Below, piece after piece: positions 1 to 10,109 of a stretch of 64,000 nt of DNA. Origin of the DNA: Cercis canadensis. Its lineage: Eukaryota; Streptophyta; Magnoliopsida; Fabales; Fabaceae. The notes below the pieces were generated by a model that was given only the letters and a program-made list of their open reading frames with translations, had not been told where the DNA came from and did not search any database. A program made the translations under genes and the position numbers. Each line of letters begins with the position of its first letter. Position 1 is the stretch's first letter. The stretch lies in NCBI GenBank assembly GCA_003255065.1, contig QAOA01008548.1, forward strand, positions 76,009 through 140,008, read 5' to 3'.

Positions 1-194
1 ATTTTCATCTTTATCTCTTCAGTTCTTCCTCTCTTGATCTTCTCTTCTCCTCTTTCTTTGATTGTATCAGTTAATTAATGGTTGAAGAAGGTAGCACACT
101 TTCTGGAATATAAGGATAGAAATTAATTAGAAGACAAAGTGGCAATCTTTTGCTGTAGCATCCTGTTAATGCCTTCAAGAGAGAAATACCTTTC

Positions 195-431
195 TTGTTT
201 GTTGATAGAAGAAGGGTAGCCCAAAAGGCAAAGTCCAGTACTGGATCACTAGTGTTTATAGAAGAGTCAGACTCAATATCAAAAGAACCAAAGAAAGTTT
301 CATCCTACAGGGAGTGGAGTGGACCTCGGCTTACGAAAGTGGTTGCTATGGTAGCAAGTTCAACAACAGGCATTGCTTTTTTGCTTCTCTTCACTAACTC
401 CGACGGCCTGCTTGCAACAACTTATTTCTAG
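195..431 (+). CDS. Unrecognised 78-codon open frame
   Basis: I do not recognise this frame. The product starts MFVDRRRVAQKAKSS and has a short hydrophobic stretch near the end (GIAFLLLF). Base composition here is less AT-rich than the flanks, and the frame lies about 200 bases inside the window edge, so it could be an exon of a gene that begins to the left. No splice sites or domain could be fixed. It may equally be chance. Confidence 0.2.
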   Translation: MFVDRRRVAQKAKSSTGSLVFIEESDSISKEPKKVSSYREWSGPRLTKVVAMVASSTTGIAFLLLFTNSDGLLATTYF

Positions 432-762
432 AGGCAAAACGGTGGAATCAGCCTCCTCCCCTTCAAGAAGATCAACGTTAAGCTCCTTTGCTTTATTATG
501 TTAATATTATTTTTATTTTTAATTAAATTTTATATAAATCTGTTGAGTATTGTAAAATAGTTCTTTGGTGAAGTTCAAGATTCAGCATCACATATATTTT
601 TCATCTACACTTTTCTTCCTTTACATCTGTTATTCTCTGTTCTTTTCTTTTTTGAAAAAAATAAAACTAATATACCAAACCCGATTTAACCCACTCGCCT
701 ATGACCAAAACCGACCAATCCGAGATTTTTCGTTTTTTGCATAGCTTTGGTCGATGACAGGT

Positions 763-994
763 GAAGGTTTTTTCAACCCAAAGACCTTCAGTCGGATGGG
801 GAAGCTGGCTAAAACCGACCAAACCCGACCGATGAACACCCTTGTTACTACTGATATTTTTAAATTTCTTTTTTCAAAATTTGGTTGCATTTTCTAGACC
901 AACCCTTCTATCATTGCTGTCCAGCAAGCCGTGTCTCTAGTTTGAATACAATTAAACATACTCATTCCCTCGTCAACAAGTCGCTCCATGATCA
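763..994. repeat. Direct repeat, left copy, ends at N
   Basis: This ~230-bp segment recurs almost unchanged at 996-1225, the two being separated by the single N at 995. I see about three mismatches (for example cttcagtcgg against cttcggtcgg). The repeat covers part of the PPR relic and the GC-richer sequence inserted in it. The N at the join makes an unmerged contig overlap or two retained haplotypes more likely than a real tandem duplication. Confidence 0.8.
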
Positions 995-1402
995 NAGGTT
1001 TTTTCAACCCAAAGACCTTCGGTCGGATGGGGAAGCTGGCTAAAACCGACCAAACCCGACCGATGAACACCCCTGTTACGACTGATATTTTTAAATTTCT
1101 TTTTTCAAAATTTGGTTGCATTTTCTAGACCAACCCTTCTATCATTGCTGTCCAGCAAGCCGTGTCTCTAGTTTGAATACAATTAAACATACTCATTCCC
1201 TCGTCAACAAGTCGCTCCATGATCACAATAACAAGTCATCGTAAATGTACTTGCAATAACATCTCATTGAGGCATTTTATCCAACACCTTCCACGCATCT
1301 TCAAAATTTCCACACTTCCCATATAATTCAACCAGCTTCAATGCTATTGATTTGTTTGAACCGAACCCAAATTCCAAAACTTGACAATGAAATGTGAAAG
1401 AT
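896..1402 (-). pseudogene. PPR protein relic (ELI1-like)
   Basis: Read on the minus strand, the stretch from about 1402 down to 1225 gives recognisable pentatricopeptide text such as ALKLVELYGKCGNFEDAWKV followed by a stop, then DVIASTFTMTCYCDHG. The next motif, RDTACWTAMIEGLV, needs a different frame. These phrases match the plant organelle PPR family (PLS/E class, closest in my memory to ELI1-type proteins), which bind organelle RNA. The relic has at least one stop and frame changes, covers only two or three repeats of a protein that is normally over 500 residues, and runs into foreign sequence at about 890. It is dead. Confidence 0.7.
995..995. other. Assembly gap mark (single N)
   Basis: One N between two ~230-bp direct repeats. 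Other isolated N bases lie at 1587, 3984, 5685, 7436, 19041, 27082, 44850, 53754 and 62960. Most sit in or beside homopolymers, a TA run, or duplicated ends, as expected where an assembler placed a token gap. Confidence 0.9.
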
Positions 1403-1553
1403 CACATAAAGGTTGCCATTTCCCTTTTAACTCAAACATACACTATAATCCAATTTAGTCACACTATATGCTGTATGTGTAAAATGAAGTAAAATATTGA
1501 AATTTCCCATGTGGTCGGTGGTAGCCATCGAGCAATTACCAGTGGTCACGGTG

Positions 1554-1586
<33 letters not shown>

Positions 1587-2190
1587 NTTTTCCTTGGTCT
1601 GATTTGTGCTAGGAAGTTCAAGTTATAGATAGATTAAGTCACCAACAATTGAAAAGCACTAAAAGGGTTGTATTAACAAGGTTTAACCATTCTCATCAAA
1701 ATGCTATGTTTTTTTTTTTTCTTTTCTATACAAAATTGCATATTTCTATTGTTGGTAAACTCATCAGAGCCCGCTTACCTAGCTACAAAAATTAGGTTAC
1801 TAAACACAGTTCTTTTTATTTCAATTCTTCAATAATAAATTTCTCAAACATGTTTATGCTTTCTATAAATTTTCATGAAAATAAAATATAAATACCAAAG
1901 ATTTGAGTCCTACATTATTAAATATATATTACCAGTGGTAAATGTAATTCTTGTAATCTCTTTTCATTATGGTAAAGGAAAATAATTATCATTTATAGAT
2001 TCTTCTCCTTTCCTTACTGAAGAAGTAGATAAGTGAAAATTTCCATTCTTGAACTCATTGTCTCCAATATATGTGGAATGGATGTGTAATAGAAATGACC
2101 CACATACCATCTAAGCCATGAGGTCTAGCCTAGTTTGTCGGTAGTTGAAGTTCAAACCTCTATGCTATCATGTACTGAAAATGAAAAATG
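1403..2190. other. Gene-free spacer with a poly-T tract
   Basis: No gene seen. A T homopolymer of about 30 bases (1558-1590, with an N at 1587) and AT-rich spacer. From about 2000 to 2190 the sequence resembles the region 3' of F-box copy B (about 9310-9530), so it belongs to the duplicated block. Around 2110-2150 there is a tRNA-like promoter pair (gtctagcctagtttg, then aagttcaaacctc), suggestive of a SINE. Confidence 0.5.
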
Positions 2191-2195
2191 CATAC

Positions 2196-2588
2196 CAATA
2201 AGCTGGAGATGGCATAACCTGGGCATGGTTTCTGCAATAGCAAAAGCCTCACCATTATCGTCAATGTGCTCAAATCTGTAGAATATGCTGTTAAATTTGA
2301 ATGATTTCAAAAGAGGGCAAGATCGGCCAATACCTTTTACAGAATCCTTAGATACATTTTTGCAGGTTTTATACTCAAGTTCCACCAACATAGGAAGCTT
2401 TGCAGCAACTTCAATCAATGCCTCATCCAAAATGTCATAGCAAAATCAAATAGCATGTGGTCAAGTAGTACTAAAGTTGTTCTCAAAGCTTATAAGTTCT
2501 ATGTTCTAATCCAAAATCGTAGTCAAAAATATTAAAAAAAAAAATGCCATAGCAACATGAAAGCCGTAGGCACTGTAGATGACATGTA
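2196..2588 (-). pseudogene. F-box/LRR copy C: LRR exon only, split by a SINE
   Basis: The minus strand encodes the LRR part of a SKIP19-like F-box protein: KLPMLVELEYKTCKNVSKDS, then SCPLLKSFKFN and AETMPRLCHLQLIG. The exon begins after an acceptor AG at 2590-2589 and ends at LQLIG, where a GT follows (2195-2194). Intact relatives would act as substrate-binding subunits of SCF ubiquitin ligases. This copy is dead: a 97-bp insert splits the exon near its start, the final exon seen in copies A and B is absent, and no F-box exon exists upstream. At about 3040 the sequence jumps from the intron homologue straight to the promoter homologue of copy A. Confidence 0.8.
2444..2540 (+). mobile_element. 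tRNA-derived SINE in the LRR exon
   Basis: A 97-bp insert interrupts an exon that is continuous in copies A and B. It is flanked by a 15-base direct repeat (aaaatgtcatagcaa at 2429-2443; aaaatgccatagcaa at 2541-2555, one mismatch). The insert ends in an A run and carries polymerase III-like boxes: tagcatgtgg (A-like, 2451) and gttctaatcc (B-like, about 2507). Target duplication, A tail and boxes together fit a short tRNA-derived SINE. Confidence 0.7.
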
Positions 2589-2659
2589 CTAGGTCACAGA
2601 AAGATAGTTACCAAAATATTTGCTTTGTCAAATACATTGGTTAACAAATCAAAAGTTGT

Positions 2660-3010
2660 TTGGTATTCCCTCCATAGAAGTAAAGAACCCTAATTTCATT
2701 TCCTAAGAAATGACTCATTCAACCCTTGTTTTCGACAAGGGAATGCAAACATAATTACAGAATCCTCACTTACTTTCTGTAAAAAGGATTCGATCAATTT
2801 TCATTTTGTAATTCAAATACAATTACAAGAACTCAAATCAAAATTGAGGATGAAACAACAATTATCAACAATTGGGTTCATATTAAATCAACAATAAAAA
2901 AATAAAAATAAAAACTCCCAAAACCCTGACTGTTAGACCACAACTCAACCTTTGTTTTGAAGGGAAGAATTTTAAAACGACATCGATTACAAAACCACAA
3001 TTCTTACCAT
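2660..3010. repeat. Intronic ~170-bp repeat, two copies (copy C)
   Basis: Two degenerate units with the anchor ctcaaccYttgttttg (about 2717 and 2945), followed by a stretch on accatcagggttcat. The same unit occurs about three times in the copy A intron and six times in the copy B intron. Confidence 0.65.
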
Positions 3011-3039
3011 CAGGGTTCATACAGAACCAACATCCATAA

Positions 3040-3656
3040 CCTTAACTATTTTCAGATTTCTCAAATTAGTCCTTCATAGATTTTTTTTTAATCAAAATAG
3101 TCCCGCAAAAACTAAGATTCCTACCAAATAAATACCAAGTTAGTCTTAAGTTAGAGTTAGCTTTTTTCACTAATCTGAAATGCTGATGTGTCACATTAAC
3201 TTTGGTTAACTGCTTATGTGGCAAGTTAACCGCTAAATCATAGTCAAAGAGGGTGAAAATAATATAAAATATCTATAATAATCTTTGTTAACAATTAAAT
3301 TTTAGCAAGGCAATTCTGACAGTAATTATTACAATTAAATTCTTGATACCTATTATTTTTTAAAATTGATGCGAGAATTTAATTGCTAATCAAGGGTATT
3401 ATGAAAATTTTATACAATTCATGTCCCTTTTGACTATTATTTAACAGTTGACAAATTGGACTAAATTGTAATGATTTTTCAAAGTTGGAAGTTGTGTAAA
3501 TTTTGAAAATGAAAAGAAATGTCTTATTATGTAAAAGTATAAGAAATGAGGTCCCAAGGAGACACCTCAATACAATAGTTGAGCTCTTTGTACTTCAAAT
3601 CTTATTGAGTACGGGTGAGGTAGGATTTTAAGAAGAGATAGACTACCCATGTTGTG
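3040..3656. other. Upstream-flank homologue of copy A, no gene
   Basis: From about 3045 (actattttcagattt) the sequence parallels 8100-9060, the region upstream of copy A exon 1. It contains the empty-site equivalent of the Helitron near 3318-3345. No coding region. Confidence 0.6.
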
Positions 3657-4725
3657 CACTACAAGCAAACAGCAATTTTCTCATAGACAAAATTCATGAG
3701 AAATAGCCAAAAAAATCTGTGAAAAACCATGTTGTCATGGACTTTCTCACAAATTTAGTAACATGAGAAAAACCCTCATGACAACTTGAGTTTCTCACAA
3801 AAAAAATCATATGTGAGAATTTTCTCATAGATATTCTCTCGGATAGCCATAGGAAGCCCTTGACACTTTTTCACACATTTGCCACGAAGTTTCTCTCGAG
3901 CTTCTGTCAGTGAGAAATTTCTCTCGAAATTCATCCGAGAGAAATTCCGAAAGAAAGTGGTTTTTTTTTTTTTTTTTTTTTTTNTCAAATTCAGTTATTA
4001 ATTTTCTTTTAAATGCAACCATTAACATACAAAAAGAATAAAAATGAAGTAATGGAGGAATAATTTATTCAAATTTTATTACAATAAAATATACAACAAT
4101 GTTTGGAAATGAATAAATAACAATAAATATACAAGGATGACCCTATACGGCATCATCCGCAACCAAATCCTCTGCATCATCATCAGCTGTAGGGCCCGGG
4201 GAAGGTGTAGCAGCAGCAGGAGGTGCATCAGCAGCAGTAGACGCAGCCTGAGCAAGTAGGGCCTGTGCCAATATTGTGGCTGAAAGCTTGGATGCAAATG
4301 TAGATGACTGTGCAAGACATGTATCCAAAACTGTATTGTAAGTCTTCAGCACCTGAACCCGCTGCAAAAGAGCTGCCACCTGGGATAACTCCTCCAATAC
4401 GGCATCATCCGCAGCCAAATCCTCTACATCATCATCAACTGCAAGGCCCGGGGAAGGTGCAGCAGCAGCAGTAGGCTCAGCGTGAGCAAGTAGGGCCTGT
4501 GCCAATGTGGCTGCAAGCTCGGATGCAAATGCAGAAGATGACAGTGCAAGACAGATATCCAAAACTGTCTTGCCAGTCTCCAGCTCATGAACCCGTTGCG
4601 AAAGAGCTGCCACCTGATATAACACCTCTGATAGGCAAGGATCGGCTTGTTGGGATGGCTAGGTAGCTTGAGGTTGGGCCGAGTCCATCACATCGGCCTC
4701 GGAGCCTAGGCCGTAATCATAAGTA
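3657..4725 (-). mobile_element. Truncated CACTA (En/Spm) transposon fragment
   Basis: The left end begins cactacaag (3657), the terminal signature of CACTA elements. It is followed by about 300 bp of clustered inverted subterminal motifs (tctcata, tttctcac, gtgagaa), the usual transposase-binding pattern. Inward, on the minus strand, lies the C-terminal part of a transposase-associated ORF (GLGSEAD, then coiled-coil-like LSQRVHELE). No matching right end (tagtg) was found: the fragment joins F-box copy A around 4700-4730. A gap mark in a poly-T run at 3984 may hide sequence. Confidence 0.65.
4143..4658 (-). pseudogene. CACTA C-terminal ORF with internal duplication
   Basis: The minus-strand frame holds two related ~80-residue blocks in tandem. 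Each opens with QVAAL.QRV, passes through TVLD.CLA and an Ala-rich AQALLA stretch, and ends in an acidic EDL.ADDAV. The first block is encoded at about 4400-4630 and the second at 4143-4395. The frame is the same as that of F-box copy A upstream, separated by one TAG at 4661-4659. The heptad-like opening and Ala/Pro tail fit the poorly conserved C-terminus of plant CACTA proteins. There is no catalytic domain. Confidence 0.6.
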
Positions 4726-5259
4726 TAATCATTATCAGAGCCTACATCAGATGATTTGCCATTATCATATTCAACTTGAAATGGATAGTCTTTGGTGGAA
4801 TCCAATGGAAGTCGTAAATCTTTGATCTGTTCAGCGCATCTTTTCCCCAAACTTCCATCCAGATTAAGATTGAGACATCGTTGCGGGTTGAGAGATTCAA
4901 GGTGGCAACAATCATCCAGAATTGCAACCAAGCCATCATTAGTCAGCATATTTCCAATAAGCTGCAGATGACATAACCCGGGTATGGTTTCTGCAATAGC
5001 AAAAGCCTCCCCATCATTGTCAATGTTCTAATCATCATCGTCAATGTGCTCAAATCTGTAGAATATGCCATTAAATTTGAAAGACTTCAAAAGAGGGCAA
5101 GATTGGCCAATAACTTCAAGAGAATCCTTAGACACATTTTTGCAGATTGTTAACTCAAGTTCCACCAACGTAGCAGGAAGCTTTGCCTCATCTTCAATGA
5201 ATCCGCCATCCAAAATGCCATAGCAACATGCAAGCCGTAGGTGCCGTAGATGACATGTA

Positions 5260-7680
5260 CTATCAAATGACAGTTAACTAATATATGCTTTGTCAAATAC
5301 AAGTTAACTAATTAAAAATGCATACTTTAGACACAAAATATATAATCAAAGCACATAAAATGATCCTTGATACACATAAAATGAAAGCACAAAAAATTTA
5401 GTATGAGTTATGACACAGACACATATTTAGCAAAAGGGTAAACTACTATTTTGCTTCTCATATATATGTCAATTCTCAATTGATCCTTGATAGAATTTTT
5501 TTTGCAAATAGTATCTTAAAAATCTAAAAAACTATGAACATAGCCGTCCCTAAATGCGTTCTGTGCTCCATTAATGATTTATGACTTGTAATGTTATATA
5601 TGGTTTGGCTTTGGCTCAATCAAGTGCTTGTGTGAAATCATAACAACGCTTTAGTTGGAAAAAAAAAAAAAAAAAAAAAAAAAANATCAGATCAAAGATG
5701 AGGAAATAAGGAGTTCAGAAAAATCAAAATCAAAATTTTACCATCGTCTTCCTATTGACCTATGTAGGAAGCTAACTGTGAACTCATACACTTTCTTTTC
5801 ACTTACCCATTCTTCTTCAAGCATTCCTGGTTATAGCCTTGACCATAGGTGCCTTGAAAACACAAGCTCTATTGGTGCCCCTCTGTCTGCACACTAACAT
5901 GCATCCATCCATGGATGCCGAAGGAGACAGAAAAGTTTGCTTCTCATATCCAAAACTTCAAAGGCATCTCCTATCACCTTCTATAACCTCAAGATTTGCA
6001 ACAGAGAGGACAAATAGTTATTTCGCTCTTTTTTCTCAGTTTCTCAGAGGCAGGACAATACTCTAGAAGACAAAATAACATGTAGGGACTCTTTCTCAGT
6101 ACCTAATATTTGGTAATGTATACCCAATCAGGCGGTAACTGAAATTTCACATAACCTAGACCAGTCTTAGACGAAGGTGATGCTTAAGCACCAAATCAGC
6201 AACCACTGCATTGGTGCATTTTCTATTAAAAATGGGAAAATAATGACTTGCAGTTCTCTGCAGCTATCTCTGGGACATGTACATCTTAGTTCACATTTAA
6301 TGGTGCCAAACCATACTTAACATCATATTTGGGGAATCTTATTAACAGAAAGAGGAGAAGAGTAAAAGAGGGGCTATATCAAATTGAGGGCTGAAATGTC
6401 TATGGAGTACCACTCACCACAACAATATATTTTACCTATCGGGAATTCAAAATTAAATACAATGTATCATATTGGCAGTTAACATTAAATGAAAGCATCA
6501 AGGTAATAAATCAAAGTATAAAACAAAATTTTCAGTTAACATTAAATCAAAGTATCATACTTCAAAATATGAATCATTAACTCAATCCTAGGCTATGAGA
6601 GACGGTTATAATTCTAGGAAAAATGAAATAAATGGAAAACTTGGTCTAGATGAATGATAAGTTCTTTCCCCTCTGTCTGTCAATCATTTAACTGCAATCA
6701 CCTACAGAATTCCCATTTCTCCAATCTTCCTCAAGTACAAAAAACAACCAATTTTATGAAAAATTATTAGTTTGTCAATGAAGCAAGACTCATCAACTAT
6801 GAGAATAAGTAACAGAAAGGCAACTGTATTACTAGAACTGAGATCAATAGGGTCATCAACCAACCCATTAAAACTATCCTTGCCCTGTAATGAGAAAACA
6901 AATATATCTTACTTCCATTATATTTTAACAAGAGCAAGGCCGTATATTCCATGGAAATGGCCTAATGCCACACAATCTGTCCTCATAACATCACGCAAAA
7001 CTGCCACTAATGACAAAGCAAGGAAACTTCATATATCAAACTTCTAGGATATCAAAAGTTGTGCGGTATTCTCTCAAGAGAAGTGCAGAACCCTCATTTC
7101 CTTTCCTAAGAAATGACTCATTCAATTTCATTTTGTAAATCAGAAATACAACAACAACAACTCAACCCTTGTTTTCAACAAGGGAATGCAAAAAAAAATT
7201 GAGAATAAAGCTGTAATTATCATCATCAGGGTTCATAGTGAATTAACACTCATAACCATTACAAAATCACTTCCTTTCCAAAGAAAGCATTCAATTTTCA
7301 TTTTGTAACTCAGAAATACAATTACAATAACTCAACCATTGTTTTAAATAGCAAAAAGCAATCAAAACTGAGGATGACACCACACCTATCAACAATTGGG
7401 TTCATAGTGAATCAGCAATTTAAAAAAAAAAAAAANAAAAAAAAAAAAAAAAAAAACCTCCCAGAACCCTAACCACTAGACCACAAATCAACCTTTGTTT
7501 TGAAGGGCAGAATTTTCAAACGACATCGATTACAAAACCACAATTCTTACCATCCATAACCCTAACAATTCAATAAAACAAACGTAGAACATATCAATTC
7601 ACACAAAATTGAAATAAACCCATCATGGTACGATGTACATTTCAAACCTTAAACCGATGAAAACAAAATCTTGAATTTAC
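5260..7680 (-). other. Intron of copy A, with homology to copy B intron
   Basis: This 2.4-kb intron matches the copy B intron in blocks (for example 5840-6070 with 10640-10870). It contains gap marks at 5685 and 7436, both in poly-A runs. I see no independent gene; the open frames at 5655-6066 and 6772-7047 fall in non-coding duplicated sequence. Confidence 0.65.
7090..7560. repeat. Intronic ~170-bp repeat, three copies (copy A)
   Basis: Anchors aactcaacccttgtttt, aactcaaccattgtttt and atcaacctttgttttg recur near 7155, 7330 and 7487 with similar flanks (cctttcctaagaaatgac, caattttcattttgtaac). They are homologous to the arrays in copies B and C. Confidence 0.7.
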
Positions 7681-8027
7681 CTATCAGTGATGTACTTGAG
7701 GAGATCATGGGTACCAAAATACTCGATACTAATGTCGACCAGTTGACCACAGCTCCGATCAACAGCATGGCGGCACATTATCTCCAAATCATAGTCTATG
7801 GCGTTGAGATCACCCAAATTATGCATGTCGATTCTGCGCCACAAGAGAGGGTCCTTGCAGATTTTGTGCCACAGAGAGCACACAAGCTGAACACTGGTGA
7901 TGATATCGATTGCGCCCAGCTTCAGGAAAATCTCTGACATCACATCCCGGGGAAGCTCCAGCCAATTTCTGGTCTCTTTTTCTGAGGAAACGCATTGTTT
8001 CGATTTCGATGACGACGAAGGAGCCAT

Positions 8028-9238
8028 GCAAAGAGGGTTCATCTGAAGTCAGGTGTGTGGGTTTCGTTCTTGTTTGAAGACGGCAAGCGCGCTACTGAGT
8101 AAACTATTTTCAGATTGCTCAAATTAGTCCTTCACAATTTCTTTTTATCTTAATAGTCCCTAAAAGACTGAGATTCCTACCAACTACCAAGTTAGTCCTA
8201 ACTCCTAAGATAGACTTAACTTTTTGACCAAACAGAAATGCTGACGTGTTACATTAACTTTTCTTAACTGCTTATGTGGCAAGTTAACCATTATATCAAG
8301 GTATAAAATAATACAAAATGTCTATAATACTCTTTGTTAATAATTAAATTTTAGCAATACAATTTTAACAGCAACTAGTACTATTCTCGCGCAATGCACA
8401 GGCCGCTTCGGGAGGGACTCAGGAAGTAGATGTAGGATGAATTATTGGTGATCATGGAATCATAAATTATATAAATCTACCGTATATAATATATCAAGTG
8501 CAGATTTCATTCTTTGAATGATAATGCAATATATTTCAAACATCAATCATGAATCCATAAATAACTTAACAGTGCATTAAACTAATGCAAGAATAAGAAA
8601 AAATTGTAATGTAATTACCTATAATGTATAATTGAGATTGTTGTTGTCAGCGTCTTCGTTTAAGTTCATATGAATTTGCTTTGACTTTGGAATTGCAATA
8701 TTGGTATAATTAAAATGTATGAGATCAAATGTATTGTGTTTGTATGTGTATTAACGGGCATAATTTAATTAAGTTATGGTGTACCTTTTTATGTGATTTT
8801 ATAGAACACCTCTTTGTAAACAACATTTATAGTCCAATTATAGCAATTAAATTCCTGATACTTAATATTTTTTAAAATTGTTCCAAAATGCTGCTAAAAT
8901 TTAACTGTTAATCGAGAGTATTATGAATATTTTATACAATTTGTGTCCCTTTTGATTAGGATTTAATGATTAACAGATTTTAATAAATTGTAGCGTTTTT
9001 TTTTAAAGTTAGGAGAAGTTTGGGTAGGTTTTGACAATTAAAAGGAATATCCTGTAATTTATGTAAAATATATAAGAAAAAATAAAATATTTTACTCTAG
9101 ATTTAAAAGATGTTAAAACAACATATTGCTCCTTTCTTTTTAATACTCAAAAACCAGATCAAATTTTCATGAAAATAAAATGTGGTTACAGAAAGGAATT
9201 CATCTGTTTATTTTAGTACAGATATAGATTATTAAATT
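8028..9238. other. Spacer between F-box copies, holds a Helitron
   Basis: Upstream flank of copy A, homologous to 3045-3560 and interrupted by the Helitron at 8375-8837. No coding region found. Confidence 0.6.
8375..8837 (-). mobile_element. Non-autonomous Helitron
   Basis: On the minus strand the element ends with a GC-rich hairpin (cctgtgcattgcgcgag) followed about 8 bases later by CTAG, with host T next: the classic Helitron 3' end. The 463-bp insert sits between host A and T with no target duplication. The related flank of copy C near 3318-3345 is the empty site: acag(t/c)aatta reads through. The opposite end (minus strand ...ggactataaatgttg) lacks a clear TC start, so that boundary rests on the comparison. 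No Rep/helicase coding. Confidence 0.7.
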
Positions 9239-10109
9239 CTATATTGAGAGCTTAAAATGGCATTCTTGTATTCTACAATAAGATAAAGAGAGAAACAAGC
9301 ATCTATAGATATCTTCTTTTCTTTGCATTACTGGAAAAGTAGATAGATGCAAATCCCTAGTCATTGTATGAGTTGTTGCCAATATATGTGTAATAGACAT
9401 ACCCTGCATATTCAAAATAATCACACCACTTAAGCCCCAAGGTGTGGTTTTGTAATAAGAGATTTGAGTAGTTAGCATAAGGTCCTAACTTCAAGCCTTT
9501 GTATCATCATGTAAGAAAGGATACCACCTGTTTTCACATTCTAAATGCTTAGATTTATAAAAAATAAAGACAAGCATAGTCAGCAAATTCATCGGAAGAT
9601 CCACTGTCCACAGAGATATAATCATCATTAAATGATCCACCATATTCAACTTCAACTTGAAATGGGAAGTCATTGGTGGGATCTAATGGAAGTAGTAAAT
9701 CTTTCATCTTTTCAGCACATCTTTTCCCCAAACTTCCTTCCAGATTAACATAGAGACATCGTCGCAGGTCAAGAGATTCGAGATGGAGACAACCATCCAG
9801 AATTGCTTGCAAGCCATCGTTAGTCAGATTATTTCCAATAAGCTGGAGATAGCGTAACCCCAGCATGGTTTCAGCGATAGCATATGCTTCTTCATCACAC
9901 TCAATGTGTTCATATCTGACAACTTGGTGGTTAAGTTTGAACGATTTTAAAAGAGGGCAAGATCGGCCGATAACTTCTAGTCCTTAGATAATGAGCAGAA
10001 TGAAATATCAAGTTCGTCCAACATAGGAAGCTTTGCTGCAACTCCATTCAATCCCTCATTTGAAATGCTATGGCAACATGCAAGCCGTAGGCGCCCTAGA
10101 TGCAATGTA

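Larger units (their letters stand above)
4659..8027 (-). pseudogene. F-box/LRR copy A (SKIP19-like), in-frame stop
   Basis: Two exons. Exon 1 (8027-7681, start chosen at MAPSSSS by analogy with copy B) encodes the F-box: LELPRDVMSEIFLKLG, then SVQLVCSLWHKICKDPLLWR. Its donor is AG/GTAAAT. Exon 2 starts at 5259 after an acceptor AG and restores frame (THCHL-type LRR text, KNVSKDSLEVIGQSCPLLKS). Such proteins recruit substrates to SCF ubiquitin ligases. A short internal duplication of the GACGATGAT type introduces TAG at 5030-5028, which cuts the product to about 192 residues. Beyond it the frame stays open (LQLIG, LTNDGLVAILDD) to 4659, where the exon has become CACTA sequence. Exon 1 is intact and could still yield a short F-box-only product. 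Confidence 0.8.

Noticed and set aside
1427..1621. Minus-strand frame with a run of lysines
   Set aside because: It is the translation of a poly-T tract around an N; the same holds for 3776-4028 and 5655-5897.
2110..2160. Possible tRNA gene
   Set aside because: Only A- and B-box-like phrases, no cloverleaf; SINE-like at best. I found no convincing tRNA, rRNA or other RNA gene in the window.
5839..6066. 75-codon plus-strand frame in the copy A intron
   Set aside because: The homologous stretch in the copy B intron (about 10640-10870) does not keep the frame, so it is not coding.
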